Assembly: GCA_001970955.1 (NCBI GenBank)
Contig: MPUH01000001.1
Span: 62,001-126,000, forward strand
DNA from: Stentor coeruleus
Taxonomy: Eukaryota; Ciliophora; Heterotrichea; Heterotrichida; Stentoridae
Length of the DNA: 64,000 nucleotides
Direction: 5' to 3'
Position 1 is the stretch's first letter, and every line of letters starts with the position of its first letter. This document shows, piece by piece, positions 57,891-64,000 of the stretch. Position numbers and translations under genes: made by a program. Below the pieces are notes generated by a model. It searched no databases, had not been told where the DNA came from, and saw nothing but the letters and a program-made list of their open reading frames with translations.

Positions 57891-60498
57891 GCATAAGCTT
57901 TTCCTTTTCATATCGTGCCTAGGTGGCAAAGGGCTGTGGGATGATTTTTTTACAAAACTCTGCGCTAAGATTATCTATAATTCAAAATCTACCTAAAAGC
58001 TTAATTTAAATCTGAAGAACAATATTAGGTGATAAAGAGCAATGCTCATATGAAAATCTTGTACTAACAATATTTTTTTGTGAGCTTAGTATGATAAAAA
58101 TTAGCTTTATATTTATTAATAATGATTAACATTGGCAGAAATTTTATTTAGTAAGTTGTCTCGTTCAAGTACCTGCACTTTTTCTGAGGAAACATCTTGC
58201 TACAGATGCTGTTTCTTAGTGACTGTTTGACTAACGTATGAAGATCTCTCAAAATCTTTGGACTTCTGTGCCTCCAGCTGTGTGCTCACTGTTATTGAGT
58301 CAGGCCAATTCTGGTTACTGGATCACTAGAGGTACAGAATTTATATATTGAAAGTATATTTATCAATGATAAATTCAGTGTTTCTACAAACACTGTACCC
58401 ATCGCTATATTGGGAAAAGCAATCAGAAACTTTTTTTGTTTGGGAGATAATTTACAAGAGAAAAAATCGAAATTTTCGTGTAGAAGTATATTCTGGAATT
58501 TATTCTTTTAATGGAGACAGCTTCAGATGCGAAATTCGTAAGTTTGAACCTCGTTCAGATCAAGATGTTTATATTATTACAAGAGACAAATTGGATATAA
58601 TTGAATCGGTATCGAATTCCAGTAGATTTTGCAAGTGTATCAGTTTTTATTTTGAAAAATTAATGAAGAATCTCAAGTCTCCTATTGCTTAGTTACAAAA
58701 TCATATACTAAGCAACTAATTTCTATTTTAAGCAGTGAAAACTTACAAAAAAAAAGAAAAATTGATAAAAGAAACTATTCAAGGTATTATAGAACTGCAT
58801 CAAAGAGAAATATTTTATGGAGGTATCGAGCCAAGATCTCTCTACTATAATAAAACAGAAAAAACAGTTAAAATTGGAAATTTTTTATATAGTAGAAGAT
58901 GTGATGAATTTGAAGAAGCCTTTAAAAATTGGAAATTAGTCTCAAGTTTTCTTAATAAAAAATTTGTCGTTCCTGAAATATTACTTTTGCAACGTTGTAC
59001 CAGAAAGGAATTTCTTTACGGCCATTTGATCCAAAAAAATGCGATACATTCTCAATAGGCCTCTTGATTTTGTGGATCTTTAATAAAATCAAGGAAATTT
59101 AAATTTATTAGAGATCGATGAGCATGAGTGCCAAAATAAATGTATAAATAAGTCTGCTTTCAATATTTATATATCAAATGTATTCAGGAATAATATTTTT
59201 TTTATCAGGTCTTAGACAAAAAGTTCAAGAAATTGAGCATGCAATAAAAATATTCATTGAGGCTTTTACTGAGAATGATGAAGAAAAAAAATTCTTGATT
59301 TCAGGGGTATTAAATGTGTTTTATTCAGAAAGAATCAATTGTAGTGAATTAATAAATTTGTTTGATAATGAAGTTTAAATATTGGAGAATAAAATTGAAG
59401 ATAGTGATATTATGAATTGCTTTTATAGAAATGCAACAGACACTTATATTCTTAATGGGATAATATCTTAGTTTTCTAAAATTATAAATAGGCTTTTCAG
59501 TTTAAAAGTTGATTGGATTAAAGTTAAAATTCATATAGATGTGACAATCTTCAGTTATTCTTCTGTTTTCAAAAAAGCTTTTGATAGTTATTATGACTCA
59601 TCAATTGAAGAAAGTATAAAAGTTGTTGATGGAATCGTTGTTTTTATCCATTCGATGCTATTTCAACTTTCAGATGTAGTAAATTTTCAAAACTTTGCAT
59701 CGAAAATTGCACCAAAGGTCCAATCAATTATAATATTGCTATCTATAAAATCATAAGATGTTGTTCAGATATTATGCATTACTTCGTGAACGGTTTATGC
59801 AGTCTTAATTTTATGAAAAATGACTGTCTTATTTTTTCTTGAAATTACCACTTGAACAAGATATTACTCCTTTAGCAGCATATCCAGAAGTACTTAAAGC
59901 ATTTAAAAAAGTTTTCTACAGTGATATTTAAAAAAAAAAACTATTTAAAAGCATTTTGAAATATCAGGACTTATTCCTTTGTTTGAAACTAGAGTATTTC
60001 CAAGCATGTTCTTACTAGAAACTCAGCCTTCTATTCACGGAATGATATCTTATGATATGATATGATAATTTATATCAACTACAATATTGCTGCTCTTGCT
60101 AACTCAATTCTCTGGCAAGGTGCTGTTTAGTTGTTTTATTTCATGAATTAGTCTATTTTCTGACAAGAATCGAATTAAAAAGCGTAAAACGTGAGAAATA
60201 GTATGACTCAAAGATTGAAAGTTTTAATTTCTCTGAGAATTCCAACCCTGTGCCTGAAAAAAATAATCGTGGCGAGGCTGGGTTTAGGCTAGAATATCAA
60301 CTCTTTGGAGACAGGATATCGAGTATTAATGCTAAAGCCACAGAGGTTTTTCTCAATATCAACCAATATCTTGATATAAAAATATTTCATAAAGCCTTTT
60401 ATAATGAAAACCAAAATGGTTCAGATTTTATTTCACTCACTAGAGATACTGATGAATTTATAGGCGTGAAACTCTTTTATGAATTAAGAAATAGATAA
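57889..60498 (+). pseudogene. Decayed receptor-kinase-like pseudogene
   Basis: A run of coding remnants in changing frames. At 57889 a signal-like MHKLFLFISCLGGKGLWDDF, then Cys-rich pieces near 58180-58310, then from 58348 a body with a degenerate kinase: IIELHQREIFYGGIEPRSLY (catalytic loop), VKIGNFLYSRR (DFG position), FVVPEILL and, one frame over at about 59047, CDTFSIGLLILWIF (alpha-F). Helical remnants follow to 60498, ending GEAGFRLEYQLFGDRISS and on to ELRNR. Many stops and several frame changes, including one at an A-run near 59038, show it is dead. It was probably a membrane receptor-like kinase gene of the host. Confidence 0.65.
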
Positions 60499-61071
60499 TA
60501 TTTTTCCTCTAGTAATTTTTTTATATTTCTAGAAATAGGATAAAAAGTGTATTTGTGTTGATTTTTGTGTATTCCAAATATTTTTCTGCATTTTTTATGT
60601 TCATTAATACCCTTTCCTACAAATTCGAGCCAATTAGATCGATATGCCATATAAAAATTATTAATTTTTAGAGTTTGAGAGAACTCATAGATAGGGATAA
60701 TAAAAGAGGATATGAAAAGAGGATATGAAAAAACTGCGAAAAAATTAGGATGGATAATCTATAAAGATAATATGAAAAAAATTGCATTTAGAGACTCTTG
60801 TTAAGTATAAAAGAAAAGAATTTTACTAATTTACTAGCACATTTTATGTTTTAGTTATATATTTTCTTATAAAATGTATACATATTCAAACTCAATTTAT
60901 TATAATAACCTAGAATTTATTCCTTAATATTAATCACAGCAATATTAAAAGCATTTGATCATTAAGCCTAATGTTTTTTCTAATATTTTTATTCAATAAG
61001 TCTTTTATAAGTAATACTTAATTACCCATTCATATTAATTAGACATAATGGTTAGGCTTATAAATTAAAAC
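60499..61071. other. Intergenic
   Basis: AT-rich with a 13-nt tandem duplication near 60704-60729. Nothing else recognised. Confidence 0.45.
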
Positions 61072-61347
61072 ATGGCTAGTTCAAGATTAAGATCTGAGGC
61101 AATCAATAAATGTTACCTCCTAAGACCAAAACACCCAAAAGTCTTAGAAGTACTTCAAAGATACAATAATACAAGTCCTTGCAAGGTAGTCAGTGATTTA
61201 TTTCAACCTAAAACAGGGGACCTACATGAAGGATTCTCAGCTGATGAATTTTTAAATGTTTCCTGTCAGACCTGTCCTAAAGTAAAGAAAAACATATCAC
61301 TCTCAATGGGCTCTAGTTTATTATATATGAGAAGAAACAGGAAATAA
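61072..61347 (+). CDS. Small hypothetical protein, 91 aa
   Basis: MASSRLRSEAINKCYLLRPK followed by PKVLEVLQRYNNTSPCKV, a middle GDLHEGFSADEFLNVSCQTC and a basic end. It has a CxxC pair near residue 65. No family recognised. Confidence 0.5.
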   Translation: MASSRLRSEAINKCYLLRPKHPKVLEVLQRYNNTSPCKVVSDLFQPKTGDLHEGFSADEFLNVSCQTCPKVKKNISLSMGSSLLYMRRNRK

Positions 61348-62234
61348 TTATACTTTACAGTATATAAATTATATAATGTATTTAAGAGAATTATAGTTAA
61401 GGATATTTTTGTGGATATTATGATGAGCTTTGTGTATAATAAAGTAGATAAGAGTATAAGGAAAGTAAGGAATGTGTTTAGAAAATGATGAGAGAGAATT
61501 ATATTATTATAAATTTGTGACTTTAGGTGTTGAGTTAAAAATTTTAGGGCATTTTTTTCAAAAATCTTGAGGAAGATTTTGCAGGGAGGCAAAGATTGAG
61601 GAGGGGTTAGGCTTTTTATTTAGATTGCAGAGTATTTTTAGCTGAAAGTAAATAAATCCTATAATTTTCTAGAAAAAAAAAGAATATATACAGACTTTAC
61701 TCATCGGTTATTTAGACCTAAAGCCGTAAATATGGAAGTATGATTATACTAAGGGGCAAACCTCTGATCGTTTTTAACAAAAAACACTACTCTAAACCCT
61801 TTAAAACTTTATACTTTGAATAATATATATATTTTTAAAGACAATTATATTATCTATATAAAAAAAATCACCTACCTATCATAATTTAAACCATAATTTC
61901 TCATTCCTAAAATCTTAAATCTAATTCTAATTCCAAACAAAAAATCATCAATTTCCCTCATTTTCCCATCATCTTCATCAAATAAATCTTTTTCTCCTAC
62001 ACTTTCCAATTCCCAATACACCAACTCCAATATTTTTTTACATTTTTAACCAAGCTTATCATTTTAAAATTAAATATTTCCTAAAAGCCTACTATCAGCA
62101 TCTTTATCATCCTTTATTTTGCACTTTATCTCAATCTATAAAAATTATAATCTCAATCCTAGCCTCAAAAAGTATTTTTTATTAACATATCATCATCATT
62201 TCCTATCAAAAAAAATTTTAAATCTCTATAAAAA
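61348..62234. other. Intergenic, tandem genes
   Basis: Purine-rich to about 61620, then pyrimidine-rich from about 61780. Between them (61690-61790) is a small GC-richer patch with a possible stem (AGGGGCAAACCTCT), which might be a noncoding RNA end before a T-run, but I cannot assign it. Confidence 0.4.
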
Positions 62235-62477
62235 ATGAAGAAAAACATGCGAAAAACTAAGCAAAAAATCTCTTCACGACTACAACCACTTCCTTTTATA
62301 TTATCCCCTATATATAACGGGTATATCCCAGGACAACAAATTCAAAAAAATATTAAAAACCCTGAACCCATATCACAAGCGAATAGACAAATTCTTATTG
62401 AATTCACCCCAGATAATTATATTGATAGTACGAATTCAGAGGTTAATATTCTTATAACACCTGTAATCCCTAAGTAA
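62235..62477 (+). CDS. Small hypothetical protein, 80 aa
   Basis: Basic start MKKNMRKTKQKISSRLQ, then YIPGQQIQKNIKNPEPIS and ending VNILITPVIPK. It lies 57 nt before the next gene in the same frame, but TAA and other stops separate them and no short intron joins them. Confidence 0.45.
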   Translation: MKKNMRKTKQKISSRLQPLPFILSPIYNGYIPGQQIQKNIKNPEPISQANRQILIEFTPDNYIDSTNSEVNILITPVIPK

Positions 62478-62534
62478 TTAGTTGAATAATCTAAATCGCA
62501 AAAAACTTTGAAAGGAGATTCATATTTTAAATAA

Positions 62535-63077
62535 ATGCTAGAAACTACACGCGCTAAGAGTAATATTCACAAAAGATATGCTAAGAATAATTTTAAACCC
62601 CTTAGCTCTTTGCAAAAAGGCAGATATTATTCGCATCTGAAAGCTCGGATACAAATCCCTGTTTCGGTTGGGGTTCATAAAACACCTTTGTTAGAAGGTT
62701 CAAAAGGGAGATCAAAAAAACCTAAAACTTTTGATTTAACCTCGCTTATGCATAATAACAAACAAAATTACAAAAAGACTTTAGAAACTCAGAAAGGAGC
62801 TTCACTTTTGCAGAAATTTTCATCAAAAATTGCATATCAGGATGAAATAGAAAATGATATTTTAACAATTGAGTCTTTAGCTGCTGTTAAGAAAGTTGCA
62901 AAGCTTCAGCCTATCAGAAATAAATTATTAGGCCTATTTAAATGTGATATGGGAAAATATAAGGCAAACAAAGCTGTTGAGACTATGGGACGATGCTTTG
63001 AGAATTATGAAGATTTGATTGATGAGGAAGTTGAAACCCCATCGCCAGAGATAAAAGCTAAATATACCCATGTTTGA
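62535..63077 (+). CDS. Hypothetical basic protein, 180 aa
   Basis: MLETTRAKSNIHKRYAKNN; basic and Ser-rich for 90 residues, then helical (ESLAAVKKVAKLQPIRNKLL), ending EEVETPSPEIKAKYTHV. The stop TGA is followed by noncoding sequence. No domain recognised. Confidence 0.55.
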   Translation: MLETTRAKSNIHKRYAKNNFKPLSSLQKGRYYSHLKARIQIPVSVGVHKTPLLEGSKGRSKKPKTFDLTSLMHNNKQNYKKTLETQKGASLLQKFSSKIAYQDEIENDILTIESLAAVKKVAKLQPIRNKLLGLFKCDMGKYKANKAVETMGRCFENYEDLIDEEVETPSPEIKAKYTHV

Positions 63078-63859
63078 TGGGAAAATTTTCGTTGCTGTAT
63101 AAATAAAATACTTTTTTGATTAGGATTTTATCAGTTTTCAGTAAATGCAACCTCTTATTGCTTGATAAAGTAGTCTTTTTATGGTGATAATGTATTATAA
63201 TTTGCTTTAGGATTGCTTTTATTGGAAATTTTCTTACTGATTGCTGAAGGAATAGATATTTAGAGCAAATAATTTTGCTGATTAAATTTTGAAATTACAG
63301 ATGATAATTAGAATAAATCTTATACTAAAAAGTATTTTAGTTTTGAAAAGCAAATAAGTCTTTCTCAGTTCAAATCTAATTGAAATTCTTTAATAACAGA
63401 TAATAATATCCATAACAATAAGTATTTTTACTAAGAAAGAGAATCTAGGAACAGCATCAAAAAAGTTATGGTATAAAACCTTAAGGCCAATATATTCATA
63501 CACGCTATTCATATGAAACCATAAAAACCTAGATATAAAATTATATGCAGGGAGTTTATTACAGAAAAAAGGCATAAAATTATTCATGGGCTATACAACA
63601 AAGAGTAAAATTCTAATTCAAAGAGAAAATGGCCATACTAAAAATTCCTAAAACAAATCAATATATTTACTTACCTTAAATTAGCTTAGCCTACACCATA
63701 TTAAAACATAAAAATACTTCCAATAAGCGCCTTTGCAATAAAATGCAGAATCCCATCTTCTAAAATACATATTTAAATTACATTAAAATATAATTTACCA
63801 AAAAACTCACTTATCTCTTAATACATATCTAAAAACTTATTTAAATTATCATTTTATAA
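63078..63859. other. Intergenic, with a doubtful minus-strand open frame
   Basis: 63390-63587 on the minus strand is open for 65 codons (MNNFMPFFCNKLPAYNFISR and a hydrophobic end) and might be a small membrane protein or a relic. The rest is AT-rich leader for the next gene. Confidence 0.35.
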
Positions 63860-64000
63860 ATGATTTTATTGCTTATAACGTTTTGCCATGCTTTAGTCCC
63901 TATCACAAGAATCCCAAAAACCAGCACCCCACCTCCAAAGCGCATAACTCCATTAGGTTCTTATAGTCCTATCACAAACACTTTCTTGATATTTGGAGGG
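63860..64000 (+). CDS. Start of a secreted kelch-repeat-like protein (cut by window end)
   Basis: MILLLITFCHALVPITRIP is a short signal peptide, followed by PPKRITPLGSYSPITNTFL and IFGG, the double-glycine start of a kelch blade (xxxFGG). 47 codons lie in the window and the frame runs on past 64000. The family call rests on one blade and needs the rest of the gene. Confidence 0.55.
   Translation, partial: MILLLITFCHALVPITRIPKTSTPPPKRITPLGSYSPITNTFLIFGG

Noticed and set aside
61266-61592. Minus-strand hydrophobic open frame
   Set aside because: It overlaps a better + strand gene and its Ile/Leu/Thr-rich content is what purine-rich 3-prime flank gives when read backwards.
1-64000. Alternative genetic code with TGA as tryptophan
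   Set aside because: Conserved full-length genes (NOG1, PRMT1, Aurora, DYRK) encode all their tryptophans as TGG and contain no internal TGA; several genes end in TGA.
1-64000. Virus-derived or retroelement sequences
   Set aside because: No reverse transcriptase, integrase, capsid, polymerase or terminal-repeat structure was recognised on either strand.

Overview
The window looks like macronuclear DNA of a heterotrich ciliate, most probably Stentor or a close relative. It is AT-rich, genes are short and closely packed on both strands, and spacers are a few hundred bases. Four genes carry canonical 15-nt GT...AG introns, a hallmark of Stentor and its kin. Conserved genes run full length with TAA, TAG and TGA all used as stops, so the standard genetic code is in use, as in Stentor and unlike many other ciliates. 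The content is strongly ciliary: an outer-dynein-arm docking-complex subunit, two SHIPPO (PG-rich) proteins, EF-hand proteins, and Aurora and DYRK kinases. I saw no retrovirus-like, Polinton-like or other virus-derived element and no CRISPR array, tRNA or rRNA.

Region by region: 1-9 kb holds a tandem kinase (pseudokinase plus TKL kinase), an ODAD1-like docking protein, a SHIPPO protein and a PRMT1-type methyltransferase. 9-17 kb holds an EFCAB11-like EF-hand protein, a Myb factor with a 15-nt intron, a BPI/LBP-family secreted protein, a mitochondrial M16 (MPP/core-like) protein, a phosphoglycerate-mutase-like protein without its catalytic histidine, and an HP1-like chromodomain protein. 17-30 kb holds NOG1 GTPase, an Aurora-type kinase fused to a long coiled coil, a second SHIPPO protein, a secreted methyltransferase-like protein and an MGCxxS lipid-anchored protein. 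30-43 kb holds a four-TM protein, a TBC1D23-like protein, a ubiquitin-like/PI4K-gamma-like kinase, an ornithine decarboxylase antizyme that needs a +1 frameshift, a glyoxalase-II-like hydrolase and a second BPI/LBP protein. 43-64 kb holds a CX9C-type protein, a broken gene, an FHA protein, a DYRK kinase split by a 15-nt intron, an EF-hand/C2 membrane protein, a tandem pair of CaaX-box paralogues, a tail-anchored TPR-like protein, a membrane-anchored Ras-like GTPase, a decayed kinase-like pseudogene and the start of a secreted kelch-like gene.

Most notable: (i) the antizyme with a TTT-TGA-T +1 frameshift site whose surroundings also happen to look like a 15-nt intron; (ii) eleven short direct repeats, all with a period of exactly 25 nt, confined to 36.4-46.4 kb and breaking several genes, most simply an assembly gap-filling artefact but worth testing; (iii) three GC-rich perfect hairpins with 8-bp arms and 2-3-nt loops, in both coding and noncoding DNA; (iv) a base-composition rule in spacers (C over G before starts, G over C after stops, on the coding strand) that reports gene orientation; (v) several proteins with missing or altered active-site residues. 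Three single-N joins flanked by duplicated sequence show where contigs were joined without collapsing their overlap.
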